Positions 8,569-20,445 are shown, numbered from the stretch's first letter. The stretch is 56,630 bases of DNA from Hyphomicrobiales bacterium (GCA_900467745.1 UBQW01000039.1:1-56630); one strand, 5' to 3'. A program made the numbers and translations. The notes: generated from the sequence alone by a model not told the origin.

Positions 8569-9435
8569 CTACCTCTCTTCCGACATCTGACTTGCCGCGT
8601 GAAACGCCTGATCGATGTAGGCGAACTTGATCGCCTGCCACTGGCAGTATTCCTCGACGAACGCGCGCGATATCCATAGCGACGGCTTCTTCATATCGAC
8701 GTCCCATCCCATACAACCATCCTGCGCCGCCTTTGCGAAGAGGCGCTGCATGTGTGTGCGCGATATCATGAAGTCAGCCGCCAACGCCCTGCTGTCGAGC
8801 GGACCGACGAAGAAGCGATCGGGATTCTGCTCATCGGGATCGATCCTCGACATCAGATAATCGACGATAAGCCCGCCGGCATCGTTCCACATAAACACGC
8901 CAACCCGCTCCGACGGCTCTCGCCAGGCCTGATCGCGCAGGCAATCGCGCGCGATGCGCGGCTGCATCACACCAATCCACTCAGGGCTTGCCTGGAACCG
9001 CTCGGCCCTGTCGCCATCGTCGAGAACATCGAGCGCCAGCAAGTTGGACCAGACCCAGCTGAACATCGCCTGCTGCGCGATCTCGGCTACCTCGTAGCGG
9101 CGTGGGCGTTTGCGCTCTTCGCCGGGAATGCAGGTGATGAACCTGTAGGTCGCAAGTTCATCGATATAGCTGCGGATGGTGTTGCGGCTCGCGGCCTTGA
9201 AGGCGGTGATCTCGGTTGTCAGCTTCGTGGCCGTCAGCCCTGACGTTGGGTCGCCATCGACGCGCTCCATGCTGAGCGCGTAGGCGACCTGGGTGAGCAG
9301 CCACCGCTGGTGCGAGGCAAGCAGGCGCGCAAGCCTTGGGCCGGCATCGAACATACCGCGCATGCGGCCTGCGTGAAATCGAATACCCAAGATGAACTTG
9401 GGGTCAGCTATCAAGTCTGCGGCACTAAAAGGCAT
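8569..9435 (-). CDS. Hypothetical DNA-binding protein with two HTH-like regions
   Basis: 288 residues. Residues about 64-100 (T-S-G-L-T-A-T-K-L-T-T-E ... S-R-N-T-I-R-S-Y-I-D-E-L) look like a winged helix of GntR/MarR type, with a basic wing E-E-R-K-R-P-R-R-Y following. A second helix-turn-helix-like stretch lies near 208-245 (D-S-R-A-L-A-A-D-F-M-I-S-R-T-H-M-Q-R-L-F). No ligand-binding domain is recognised. A cytoplasmic regulator is inferred, not shown; the family was not identified. It lies downstream of, and on the same strand as, the EamA gene, separated by 222 bases containing a hairpin at 9569-9594, so it is probably transcribed separately. Confidence 0.7.
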   Translation of the reverse strand: MPFSAADLIADPKFILGIRFHAGRMRGMFDAGPRLARLLASHQRWLLTQVAYALSMERVDGDPTSGLTATKLTTEITAFKAASRNTIRSYIDELATYRFITCIPGEERKRPRRYEVAEIAQQAMFSWVWSNLLALDVLDDGDRAERFQASPEWIGVMQPRIARDCLRDQAWREPSERVGVFMWNDAGGLIVDYLMSRIDPDEQNPDRFFVGPLDSRALAADFMISRTHMQRLFAKAAQDGCMGWDVDMKKPSLWISRAFVEEYCQWQAIKFAYIDQAFHAASQMSEER

Positions 9436-9568
9436 TTGTCTCCCGGACGGCGCTCGACTTTTCGTATTCGCAAGCCAAGCAAACTAAAGCCGCCACTTAT
9501 TTTCAACATCAGGATGCATAAATAAATGAAAGTTGTTCATTTTTACAAAGCATAGGCAACTGTCACAC

Positions 9569-9594
9569 GCCACCCTCAAAATTTGTAGGGTGGC
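9569..9594 (-). terminator. Hairpin between the EamA gene and the HTH gene
   Basis: Perfect 8-bp stem GCCACCCT / AGGGTGGC with a 10-base AT-rich loop. It follows the EamA stop on the minus strand and precedes the HTH gene. There is no clear U-tract on either strand, so it could be a terminator or an operator. Confidence 0.4.
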
Positions 9595-9657
9595 TTGCTC
9601 GGCGGAAAAAATGCATGAATTTTGCGACACTTAGCCCCACGATTTCGTGAGCGGGAG

Positions 9658-10590
9658 CTATGGCGTGCTGGCTTTTCGCGCGGCCGCCCGCTCGAGTTCC
9701 AACTGATGCTCGCGGTAGATGATGAAGATGCCCGCAGCGACGATGACGGCGGTTCCGATCAACATGCTCGTCGTCGGGATATCATCGAATACGAAGTAGG
9801 CGAGCACGCTTCCCAGGACGATTGAGGTATATTCGAACGGCGCGATCGTCGAGACGTCCGCGTGGCGATAGCTTTCGGTCAGAAAAATCTGCGCGATACC
9901 GCCGCTGAAGCCGGCAGCGATCAGATAGAGCTGCGGCGCGAGATCGAGCAGGTCCCAGCCGAAGGGCACCGTGAACAGCGAGAAGACCGATGCGGTGATC
10001 GAGAAGTAAAGTACGATCGTCGAGGTTTTTTCTTCCTCGACCAGCTTTCGCACCTGGATCATTGCGAGACCACCGAGAACGGACGCCAAGAGCACCGTGA
10101 CCGCGCCGATCGCCTGTTCTGTCTCCACGCCACCGTCGCGAAACAGCGTGAGCTTCGGCCAGGACACGATCGCCACGCCGATCAGGCCGACGAACACCGC
10201 GCTCCAGCGATAGATGCGCACCGTCTCGCCGAGAAGCAGGGCTGCGAAGACAACCGCGATCAGAGGCATTGCATAGCCAAGCGCGATCGCCTCGGGCAGC
10301 GGCAGATGCAGCAGGCCATAAAAGCCCAGGCCCATCGAGATGATGCCGAGCGTGCCGCGCTTGAGATGGCCGACGGGATTGGCGGTATAGAAGGACGCCT
10401 TCAACTGTCCGCGATAGGCAAGGAACGCCATGATCGGGAACAGGGCGAAGAACGATCTGTAGAAGGTGACCTGGCCGGGCTGTATGCCGGCGCCCGCAAG
10501 CTTGATGAAGGTCTGCATCGCCAGGAAGAAGACGACCGAGGCGAGCTTGCACGCGATACCTCGCATCGGATTTTCGAATACCGGCCGCAT
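9658..10590 (-). CDS. DMT/EamA-family transporter
   Basis: 310 residues with about ten predicted hydrophobic helices arranged as two EamA repeats, the usual architecture and length for drug/metabolite transporters. Recognisable features are the P-x-x-V-T-F-Y-R-S-F-F-A-L-F-P segment near residue 40 in the first repeat and A-P-F-E-Y-T-S-I-V-L-G-S-V-L-A-Y in the second. It is an inner-membrane exporter of small metabolites; the substrate cannot be inferred. The ribosome-binding site at 10590 is weak, and an internal ATG at 10566 is a possible alternative start. Confidence 0.9.
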   Translation of the reverse strand: MRPVFENPMRGIACKLASVVFFLAMQTFIKLAGAGIQPGQVTFYRSFFALFPIMAFLAYRGQLKASFYTANPVGHLKRGTLGIISMGLGFYGLLHLPLPEAIALGYAMPLIAVVFAALLLGETVRIYRWSAVFVGLIGVAIVSWPKLTLFRDGGVETEQAIGAVTVLLASVLGGLAMIQVRKLVEEEKTSTIVLYFSITASVFSLFTVPFGWDLLDLAPQLYLIAAGFSGGIAQIFLTESYRHADVSTIAPFEYTSIVLGSVLAYFVFDDIPTTSMLIGTAVIVAAGIFIIYREHQLELERAAARKASTP

Positions 10591-10897
10591 GTCAGAACTC
10601 GCGAATTAACCACTTAACGTTGGGAGAGCGCATCGGACTCAATGCGCGATCAATGTGCCAGCGGTTGGTCTGAAAGAACAGGCTAAATCGCCGGAAAAGC
10701 AAGTTCGGGCCGCGGTTTCAGCGCAGACATGCCGATGAGCCTTCGAAAACCGCGGAAATCGGCGAAAACAGCCAATATTAATCGGCACCAGTCTCCGCCG
10801 TTAACACTTTGAGAACCATAAACTCGCATTGATTCTCCTATTGCAGACATAGCTTTTCATAAATTCACAACTTAAACCTGTTTCAGGAGGCATGCAT
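10591..10897. other. Divergent intergenic region
   Basis: A 307-base gap between the EamA gene (minus) and the chemoreceptor-like gene (plus). It holds a TTAACCACTTAAC stretch (10606-10618) next to the EamA start and a 9-bp inverted repeat CCGCGGTTT / AAACCGCGG (10710-10718, 10747-10755). The AT-rich segment before the plus-strand gene presumably carries its promoter. No ORF with coding character is seen. Confidence 0.5.
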
Positions 10898-12001
10898 ATG
10901 ATGCCGTCTACGTTACCCGAACGCCAGCAGCCAGCGGCAACGCCGCGCTCCATGCGGGTCGTGACAGAAGGGATCGGTTCCGATCTCGAACGTTTCAGCG
11001 CCGACAATACACACGTCGTCAAGCAGATCCGTCTGCTTGCGATCAACGCGCTCATCGAGGCCGCGCGCGCCGGCGAAACCGGCAAGGGCTTTGCCGTGGT
11101 GGCGAACGAGGTGCAGCGTCTCGCCCAGATCGCCAGCGAGATCGCCGACACATTCGAAAGCAACGTGCTCGGCCGCATCGGCCTTTCGCGCAGAATGGCG
11201 GATGGGCTGGTCAACGAGCTCGAAGGCGTGCGGCTGACCGATCTGGCGCAGACGCTCGTGCAGCTGATCGTGCGCAACCTTTTCGAGCGGACGGCGGATG
11301 TGCGCTGGTGGGCCACGGACGCCGCACTTTGGCAGACCTTGCAGGAGCCGAGCACCGATAGCGCCAGCTTCGCGGCCGAGCGTCTTGGCGTGATCAATCG
11401 CTTCTACACCGTCTATCTCGACCTTGTGCTGACCGACCTCAGCGGGCGGATCGTCGCCTCGGCAAATCCCGAGTTTCAGCGGCGGCTGCTCAATGTTTCG
11501 CTCGCCAGAGAGGCATGGCACAAGGCCGCGACGCAATGTAAATCCGGCAACGACTATGTCGTCGACGAAGTCTGCAAAAGCCAGCTGCATGGCGGGCGCA
11601 CGGCGCTTGTCTATGCGACGGGCGTGCGCGAAGGCGGGAAGCTCGATGGAAAACTGATCGGCACGCTCGGCGTCTACTTCGACTGGCAAAACCAGGGACA
11701 GGCGATCGTCGACAAGGAAGCCAACCTGCCGCCCCAGGTCGCGGAGCGGACGACGGTCATGATCCTCGACGGCGCAGGTCGGATCATCGCCTGCAGCAAT
11801 CCGTCATTGATGTTCAGCCGTTTTGTGCTGCAAGTCCAACATGGACAGGAGCGCGGCAGCTATTACGACAATAGCGGCTCCATCGTCGCCTATGCGAAGA
11901 CGCTCGGTTACGAGGACTATGATGGATTGGGCTGGTATGGGGTGGTTGTACAAAAAACCGAAGATGAGACAGCGATAAAATCGATCCTCAATCGGAGATA
12001 G
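10898..12001 (+). CDS. Soluble methyl-accepting chemotaxis-like protein with C-terminal sensor
   Basis: 367 residues from the ATG at 10898, which lies seven bases after AGGAGG; an ATG at 10892 is only one base from it and is unlikely. Residues about 44-76 match the conserved chemoreceptor hairpin tip (L-L-A-I-N-A-L-I-E-A-A-R-A-G-E, then G-F-A-V-V-A-N-E-V), which contacts CheA/CheW. The C-terminal two thirds resemble Cache/PAS-like sensing domains (Y-L-D-L-V-L-T-D-L-S-G-R-I-V-A and V-M-I-L-D-G-A-G-R-I-I-A). No membrane segment is evident. Domain order is therefore reversed relative to classical receptors and the signalling helices are short. A cytoplasmic sensor feeding a chemotaxis-type array is inferred. 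Confidence 0.8.
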   Translation: MMPSTLPERQQPAATPRSMRVVTEGIGSDLERFSADNTHVVKQIRLLAINALIEAARAGETGKGFAVVANEVQRLAQIASEIADTFESNVLGRIGLSRRMADGLVNELEGVRLTDLAQTLVQLIVRNLFERTADVRWWATDAALWQTLQEPSTDSASFAAERLGVINRFYTVYLDLVLTDLSGRIVASANPEFQRRLLNVSLAREAWHKAATQCKSGNDYVVDEVCKSQLHGGRTALVYATGVREGGKLDGKLIGTLGVYFDWQNQGQAIVDKEANLPPQVAERTTVMILDGAGRIIACSNPSLMFSRFVLQVQHGQERGSYYDNSGSIVAYAKTLGYEDYDGLGWYGVVVQKTEDETAIKSILNRR

Positions 12002-12165
12002 CCAGGCGAGAGACTATAGTATCTCCCCCCAGAAATAGCCGATGTGCCATCCCACCTTCGGCTTTAGCTTTAATTCAGACTTTAGTGTAATTGTACCAAT
12101 CAAATTTTATGGCAGAGCGCCCACTCTGTTTGCGAAGCATTGTCTAAAAGGTCTCAGGGAATATC

Positions 12166-14814
12166 ATGCGCACAGATACCGGCCAGGTCATAAATCTGGC
12201 AGATTACCGCCCCACCGATTTCGAACTCGAGCGTGTGGATCTGACGTTTGAACTGGACCCGACCGCCACCAAGGTAGATGCCCGCCTGATCTTCCATCGT
12301 CGCAAGGGCGCCGATCCCAAGGCGCCGCTCATCCTCGACGGTGATGAACTTGCCCTCTCCGGCCTGCTCTTCGATCAGGCGGAAATGAAGCCTAGCCAGT
12401 ATACGGCAACGCCTGACAGCCTGACGATCCGCAACCTGCCGAAATCCAAGCCTTTCGAGCTGACGATCACCACGATCATCAATCCTGAGGCCAACACCCA
12501 GCTGATGGGCCTTTACCGCACCAACGGCGTCTATTGCACCCAGTGCGAGGCCGAAGGCTTCCGCCGCATCACCTACTTCCCCGATCGTCCCGATGTTCTG
12601 GCGCCCTACACGATCACCATCATCGGAGACAAGGCCGCCAACCCGGTCATGCTGTCCAACGGCAACTTCCTCGGCGGCGCCGGCTATGACGAGGGCCGCG
12701 CATTCGCCGCCTGGTTCGATCCGCATCCGAAGCCGAGCTATCTCTTCGCGCTGGTCGCTGGCGATCTCGGTGTCGTCGAAGACACGTTCGTGACCGTGTC
12801 GGAACGCGAAGTCACGCTGAAGATTTACGTCGAGCATGGCAAGGAAGCGCGCGCCGCCTACGCCATGGATGCGCTGAAGCGCTCGATGAAGTGGGATGAG
12901 GAGCGGTTCGGCCGCGAATACGATCTCGACATCTTCATGATCGTCGCCGTGTCCGATTTCAACATGGGCGCCATGGAGAACAAGGGCCTCAACGTCTTCA
13001 ACGACAAATACGTGCTGGCCGATCCGGAGACCGCGACCGACCAGGACTACGCCAACATCGAAGCGATCATCGCCCACGAATACTTCCACAACTGGACCGG
13101 CAACCGCATCACCTGCCGCGACTGGTTCCAGCTCTGCCTGAAGGAAGGCCTGACGGTCTATCGCGACCACGAATTCTCGGCCGACATGCGCTCGCGCCCG
13201 GTCAAGCGCATCGCCGAAGTGCGTCATCTGAAGTCCGAGCAGTTCCCCGAGGATGGCGGCCCGCTGGCGCATCCGGTGCGTCCGACCACCTATCGCGAAA
13301 TCAACAACTTCTACACGACGACGGTCTACGAGAAGGGCAGCGAAGTCACGCGCATGATCGCGACGCTGCTCGGCAAGGACCTGTTCAAGAAGGGCATGGA
13401 TCTCTATTTCGATCGCCATGACGGCCAAGCCGTGACCATCGAGGATTTCGTCAAGTGCTTCGAGGATGCCAGCGGACGCGACCTGACGCAGTTCTCGCTC
13501 TGGTATCACCAGGCCGGCACGCCGCTCGTCACCGCGTCCGGCAGCTATGATGCCGGCGCCAAGAGCTTCACGCTGTCGCTCGAGCAGATGGTTCCGGCAA
13601 CGCCCGGCCAGAGCGACAAGAAGCCGATGCACATTCCGCTCAGCATCGCGCTCTTTGCCGAAGACGGCACGCCGCTCGAGCCTTCCTCGGTCGATGGCGC
13701 CGAGTATGGCGACAACGTGCTGCATCTGACGGAGCGCAGCCAGAAGGCCACCTTCAAGGGCATCGGCTCTCGGCCGATCGTATCGGTCAACCGCAGCTTC
13801 TCCGCCCCGATCAACCTGCATTTCGATCAGTCCCCCACGGATCTGGCGCTTCTCGCCCGCTTCGAGACCGATCACTTCGCGCGCTGGCAGGCGCTGACGG
13901 ACCTCGCACTGCCGACGCTGCTTGCAGCCGCCCGCGATGCCCGTGACGGCAAGCCGGTCGTTGCTTCCAAGGACTTCGTCGAAGCCCTGCTTGCGGCAGC
14001 GGCGGACGAGACGCTGGAGCCCGCCTTCCGCGCCCAGGCCCTGGCGCTTCCGAGCGAATCCGACATCGCCCGCGAACTTGGCGGCAACAACGACCCCGAT
14101 GCCATCCACGCCGGCCGCTCCGCCGTGCTGCAGCAGGTGGCCGATGCCGGAAAGAGCGTCTTCGCGGCACTCTACGACAGCATGACCACACCCGGCGATT
14201 TCAGCCCCGACGCCAAGAGCGCCGGCCGCCGTGCGCTCCGCAACAGCGCGCTCACCTATCTGTCCTACGCCGAGAACACGCCTGATCGCGCCAAGGCCGC
14301 CTTTGACGCCGCCAACAACATGACGGATCTGATGCAGGCGCTGACGATCCTCGCGCATCGCTTCCCCGACAGCAGCGAGGCGGCGGCGGCGCTGTCCACG
14401 TTCCATGACCGCTTTGCCGGAAATGCCCTCGTCATCGACAAGTGGTTCTCCGTCCAGGCGACCATTCCGGGCGCAAAGGCGCTCGAGCGCGTGCTGAAGC
14501 TGATGGACAATCCGCAGTTCAAGCGCACCAACCCCAACCGCGTGCGCGCGCTGGTCGGCACGTTTGCCTTCGGCAACCCAACCGGCTTCGGACGCGCGGA
14601 TGGCGAGGGCTACCGCTTCCTCGCCCGCGAGATCCTCGACATCGACGCACGCAACCCACAGTTGGCCGCGCGCATCCTCACTTCGATGCGCTCCTGGCGC
14701 TCGTTGGAGCCCGCGCGGGCCGAGCATGCCCGCAAGGCGCTGACTGAGATCGCCGAAGCACCGGCTCTCTCCACCGACGTTCGCGACATCGTCGAGCGCA
14801 CCCTCAAGGGGTGA
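12166..14814 (+). CDS. pepN: Aminopeptidase N (M1 family)
   Basis: 882 residues, the usual length of proteobacterial PepN. It carries the exopeptidase motif G-A-M-E-N at 268-272 and the zinc site H304-E-Y-F-H308 with the third ligand E327 (L-K-E-G-L-T-V). It removes N-terminal residues from peptides in the cytoplasm. The start is preceded by CTCAGGGAATATC. The C-terminal domains extend at full length to F-A-F-G-N-P and the final helical repeats. The gene is alone; 180 bases separate it from the kinase gene downstream, and the 164 bases upstream show no gene. Confidence 0.96.
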   Translation: MRTDTGQVINLADYRPTDFELERVDLTFELDPTATKVDARLIFHRRKGADPKAPLILDGDELALSGLLFDQAEMKPSQYTATPDSLTIRNLPKSKPFELTITTIINPEANTQLMGLYRTNGVYCTQCEAEGFRRITYFPDRPDVLAPYTITIIGDKAANPVMLSNGNFLGGAGYDEGRAFAAWFDPHPKPSYLFALVAGDLGVVEDTFVTVSEREVTLKIYVEHGKEARAAYAMDALKRSMKWDEERFGREYDLDIFMIVAVSDFNMGAMENKGLNVFNDKYVLADPETATDQDYANIEAIIAHEYFHNWTGNRITCRDWFQLCLKEGLTVYRDHEFSADMRSRPVKRIAEVRHLKSEQFPEDGGPLAHPVRPTTYREINNFYTTTVYEKGSEVTRMIATLLGKDLFKKGMDLYFDRHDGQAVTIEDFVKCFEDASGRDLTQFSLWYHQAGTPLVTASGSYDAGAKSFTLSLEQMVPATPGQSDKKPMHIPLSIALFAEDGTPLEPSSVDGAEYGDNVLHLTERSQKATFKGIGSRPIVSVNRSFSAPINLHFDQSPTDLALLARFETDHFARWQALTDLALPTLLAAARDARDGKPVVASKDFVEALLAAAADETLEPAFRAQALALPSESDIARELGGNNDPDAIHAGRSAVLQQVADAGKSVFAALYDSMTTPGDFSPDAKSAGRRALRNSALTYLSYAENTPDRAKAAFDAANNMTDLMQALTILAHRFPDSSEAAAALSTFHDRFAGNALVIDKWFSVQATIPGAKALERVLKLMDNPQFKRTNPNRVRALVGTFAFGNPTGFGRADGEGYRFLAREILDIDARNPQLAARILTSMRSWRSLEPARAEHARKALTEIAEAPALSTDVRDIVERTLKG

Positions 14815-14888
14815 TTTGCAAAGCGAGGCGGCCGATCCTATTGAGGTCGCCTCCCACGCATGCTGGAAAAATCAGCACTTAGAATCGG

Positions 14889-14903
14889 TTAACAGATTTT
14901 TAC
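14889..14903. promoter_or_regulatory. CtrA-like box upstream of the PleC-type kinase
   Basis: TTAA-CAGATTT-TTAC matches the CtrA consensus TTAA-N7-TTAA except for the last base and is flanked by GG/CC (GGTTAAC ... TTACC). It lies 91 bases upstream of the kinase ATG. Control of a kinase in the CtrA/DivK circuit by CtrA is plausible but inferred. Confidence 0.4.
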
Positions 14904-14994
14904 CTTTTCCTCTGGACAAGGCGAATCACCAATGATTCATTGAGTCAGGTTCGGGCGAGCGGCGCAGCGAATCACGAGGGACAAGGCTCAGAAA

Positions 14995-17316
<2,322 letters not shown>

Positions 17317-17322
17317 TGCTTC

Positions 17323-17367
17323 GCATGTCGGTGCCGCAAAACCGCTACACACTTTTGCGCGACATGC
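17323..17367. repeat. 45-bp palindromic element between convergent genes
   Basis: A two-part stem: GCATGTCG pairs with CGACATGC (outer 8 bp) and CGCAAAA pairs with TTTTGCG (inner 7 bp), with a 4-base bulge (GTGC) on the left and an 11-base loop. It fills the 52-base gap between the kinase and glnE stop codons. Elements of this shape (GCATG ... AAAACCG ... TTTT ... CATGC) recur between genes in rhizobial genomes, and it may serve here as a bidirectional terminator. Confidence 0.6.
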
Positions 17368-17368
17368 G

Positions 17369-20323
17369 CTACGCCTTCACCACCGCCTGAAAGACCTTCC
17401 GCACCGTCCTCGAGAGCTGCTTCATCTCCCCCTCGAGGGTCTTAATATCGGGGCAATCGCCAGCGCGGCAGACGAGATCGATGAGACCCGCCGGCGCATC
17501 CTTGGGATCGAAGGGACCATCGATGCAGAGCCGGATGAGCTGCGACAGCTCGGTATAGAGCCCGAAGGCCTCGCTGCAGCTATCGACATCGGCCGATGCC
17601 ATCAGCGGCGCTCCCAATTGCTTCAACGCTTCGCCAGTGCTGATGCCATTGACCTTCACGGCGACATCCTTCGCCGGGGCGATCAACGCCAGATATTGCG
17701 CGATGAACTCGATATCGACGACACCGCCGGGGATAAGCTTCAGGTCCCACATGTTGGCCGGCGGTTTTTCCTGTTCGATCAGCGCGCGCATCTCGGCCAC
17801 ATCCTTCGCCACTTTACGCAGATCGCGCCGCGTCGACAGCACCTCCTCGATCACGTGCTCGACGTCATCAATCAGGCTGGCATCGCCGCAGATCAGCCGC
17901 GCGCGGCTGAGCGCCATATGCTCCCAGGTCCAGGCTTCCTCGCGCTGGTATTTCGCAAACGAGCTGACGCGGGTGGCGACCGGCCCCTTGTTGCCTGAAG
18001 GGCGCAGGCGCATGTCGACTTCGTAAAGCACGCCCTCGGCTGTCGGCGCCGACAAGGCGGCGATCAGCCGCTGGGTGATGCGGGTGAAATAGCGAACCGC
18101 ATCCAGCGGCTTGGCGCCGTCGGATTCCTCGGCCGCATCGTCGTAATCGTAAAGCAGGATGAGATCGATGTCTGAGCCCGCGGTCAGCTCGAAGCTGCCG
18201 AGCTTGCCCATTCCGGCGACGGCGACGCGGCCGCCGGGGAACTTGCCGTGCGCCGCCTCGATCTCCGAGAGCACGGCATTCAGTGCCGCCTCGACGATCA
18301 GATCGGCGAGGTGCGTGAAGGCGCGGCCGGCCATCGCGCCATTGATCGAGCCCGTCAGCAGGCGAATGCCGATCAGGAAGCGTTGCTCGGCGGCGAAGAT
18401 GCGTAGCCGGTCCAGCACCTCTTCGTAGTAGCGCGCCTGCTGCAGCGACCCCTTGAGGCGTCCTGCCAGATAGTCGCGCGTCGGAAGCTCGGCCATTAGG
18501 CCCGGATCAAGCATGCCGTCGAAGACATGCGGCCGGGCGGCGATGACCTCGGCAAGCTTCGGCGCCGCCGACATGATGTAGACGATCAGCGAGAGCAGCG
18601 CCGGATTGCTGCCGAGCAGCGAGAACAGCTGGATGCCGGCCGGAAGACCCGAGATGAAACTGTCGAACCTGAGGATCGCCTCGTCGGCGCGCTTGCTTTC
18701 GCCGAACACGCGCAACAGCTCCGGCGTCAGCTCGGTCAGCCGTTCGCGGGCTTCGACCGATTGCGTCGCCTTGTAGCGCCCGTAGTGCCAGGTGCGGATG
18801 ACGCGGGAGATGTCGGAGGGGCGTTCGAAGCCGAGCTTGCGCAGGGTCACCAGCGTGTCTGGATCGTCGTTCTGGCCGGTGAAGACGAGGTTGCCCGTCT
18901 CCGTCGACAGCTTGGTCTCCTGCTCGAACAGTCGGGCATAGCGACGCTCTACAGTCCTGAACACCTCGACAAGGCGCTCGGAAAAGCTCGGTGTGTCGCT
19001 AAAGCCCATCATGTAGGCGATGCGCTTGAGTTCACCTTCGGTCTCGGGCAGCAGGTGGGTCTGTTCGTCGCGCACCATCTGGATGCGGTGTTCGACGTCA
19101 CGCAGGAACCAGTAGGCTTCCGTCAGCTCCTCGCAGGTCTCTTCGTCGATCCACTTGGCCTTGGTGAGCTCGTTGAGCGTCTCCTCGGTTGCGCGCGAGC
19201 GCAGCGCCGGCATGCGCCCGCCGGCGATCAACTGCTGGGTCTGGGCGAAGAACTCGATCTCGCGAATGCCGCCACGGCCAAGCTTGACGTTGTGGCCCTT
19301 CACCGCGATCGCCCCGTGCCCCTTGTGGGCGTGGATCTGCCGCTTGATCGAGTGGATGTCGGAGATCGCCGCATAATCGAGATATTTGCGGAAGACGAAG
19401 GGGGTGAGATCGCGCAGGAAACGGTCGCCGGCGGCGATATCGCCCGCTACTGGACGCGCCTTGATGAAGGCCGCGCGCTCCCAGTTCTGCCCCCTGCCCT
19501 CGTAATAGACCATGGCAGCGTCTATCGACACGGCCAGCGGCGTGGCGCCGGGGTCCGGGCGCAGCCGGAGGTCTGTGCGGAAGACATAACCGTCGCCGGT
19601 GCGCTCCTGCATGATGCGCACGAGCCGCCGCATCAAGCGCGGGAAGATATCGATCGCATCGTCAGGATCAGACAGGATGCCCGCCTGCTCATCGAAGAAG
19701 ACCACCAGATCAATGTCGGAGGAATAGTTGAGCTCGCAGGCGCCGAGCTTGCCCATACCGAGCACGACGAGGCCTGAACCTTCGCTTGGCCGCGCCACAT
19801 TCTTCAGCTGCAGCTTTCGGGCTTCATGCGAGGAGAGCAGCAGATGATCGATCGCGGCCGAGACCGTGGCCTCGGCAAGCCGGCTCAGCCACGCCGTGGT
19901 CGTGCGGCCATCGAAGACGCGGGCGAGATCGGCGAGCGCCAACAAGAACGCGACACGGCGCTTAACCGTCCGCAGGCGGCCCATGATCTCACTCTCGCTC
20001 GGTGACGCGCCATCACGCGGCATCCAGGCGTCGCGCGCTTCGGAGATCAGCGCCTCCAGGCGCGGCTCGAGCGGCTCGCTGATGGCGATGGTGAGGATGC
20101 CGGGATCGATGGTGGCGATGTCGCGCAGATAGGGCGAGAGCGTCAGTGCTGCGGAGATGAAATCGCGAAGCGCGCCCTCGGTCTTCAGCATATCGGCCAC
20201 GACGGGTTCGTCGACGCCGATCTTCTGCAGATCATCAAGCACGAGCTTCAATTCTGTCTTGCTCAACGGCTTCAACAGGCCGTCGACCACCTCGCTCAGG
20301 CTGTGCGTCGAATTCGTCAGCAT
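17369..20323 (-). CDS. glnE: Bifunctional glutamine synthetase adenylyltransferase/adenylyl-removing enzyme
   Basis: 984 residues, full length for GlnE. Two nucleotidyltransferase domains carry the G-[GS]-x-[DE]-x-D type motif: G-M-G-K-L-G-A-C-E-L-N-Y-S-S-D-I-D at 189-205 (removing domain) and G-M-G-K-L-G-S-F-E-L-T-A-G-S-D-I-D near 700-725 (transferase domain). Helical regulatory segments lie between and after them. It adenylylates glutamine synthetase under nitrogen excess and removes AMP under limitation, responding to PII proteins. It lies downstream of the kinase/regulator pair on the minus strand with a 122-base gap, and so may be read through from it. Confidence 0.97.
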   Translation of the reverse strand: MLTNSTHSLSEVVDGLLKPLSKTELKLVLDDLQKIGVDEPVVADMLKTEGALRDFISAALTLSPYLRDIATIDPGILTIAISEPLEPRLEALISEARDAWMPRDGASPSESEIMGRLRTVKRRVAFLLALADLARVFDGRTTTAWLSRLAEATVSAAIDHLLLSSHEARKLQLKNVARPSEGSGLVVLGMGKLGACELNYSSDIDLVVFFDEQAGILSDPDDAIDIFPRLMRRLVRIMQERTGDGYVFRTDLRLRPDPGATPLAVSIDAAMVYYEGRGQNWERAAFIKARPVAGDIAAGDRFLRDLTPFVFRKYLDYAAISDIHSIKRQIHAHKGHGAIAVKGHNVKLGRGGIREIEFFAQTQQLIAGGRMPALRSRATEETLNELTKAKWIDEETCEELTEAYWFLRDVEHRIQMVRDEQTHLLPETEGELKRIAYMMGFSDTPSFSERLVEVFRTVERRYARLFEQETKLSTETGNLVFTGQNDDPDTLVTLRKLGFERPSDISRVIRTWHYGRYKATQSVEARERLTELTPELLRVFGESKRADEAILRFDSFISGLPAGIQLFSLLGSNPALLSLIVYIMSAAPKLAEVIAARPHVFDGMLDPGLMAELPTRDYLAGRLKGSLQQARYYEEVLDRLRIFAAEQRFLIGIRLLTGSINGAMAGRAFTHLADLIVEAALNAVLSEIEAAHGKFPGGRVAVAGMGKLGSFELTAGSDIDLILLYDYDDAAEESDGAKPLDAVRYFTRITQRLIAALSAPTAEGVLYEVDMRLRPSGNKGPVATRVSSFAKYQREEAWTWEHMALSRARLICGDASLIDDVEHVIEEVLSTRRDLRKVAKDVAEMRALIEQEKPPANMWDLKLIPGGVVDIEFIAQYLALIAPAKDVAVKVNGISTGEALKQLGAPLMASADVDSCSEAFGLYTELSQLIRLCIDGPFDPKDAPAGLIDLVCRAGDCPDIKTLEGEMKQLSRTVRKVFQAVVKA

Positions 20324-20445
20324 GCGCCCTCCCTGGCATCAGGCAACGAAAGTCGAAGCAGAATCAAAGCCGCTCGCCGCCTGAGGCTAAGTTAGGGTCT
20401 GCGACGCAAATGGCCAACAGACAATTCGGGGTAGCGCAGAAACGC

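Noticed and set aside
10606..10618. TTAACCACTTAAC as a CtrA box at the EamA promoter
   Set aside because: The two TTAA units are four bases apart rather than seven. It contains a TTAACCA half-site but not the full consensus.
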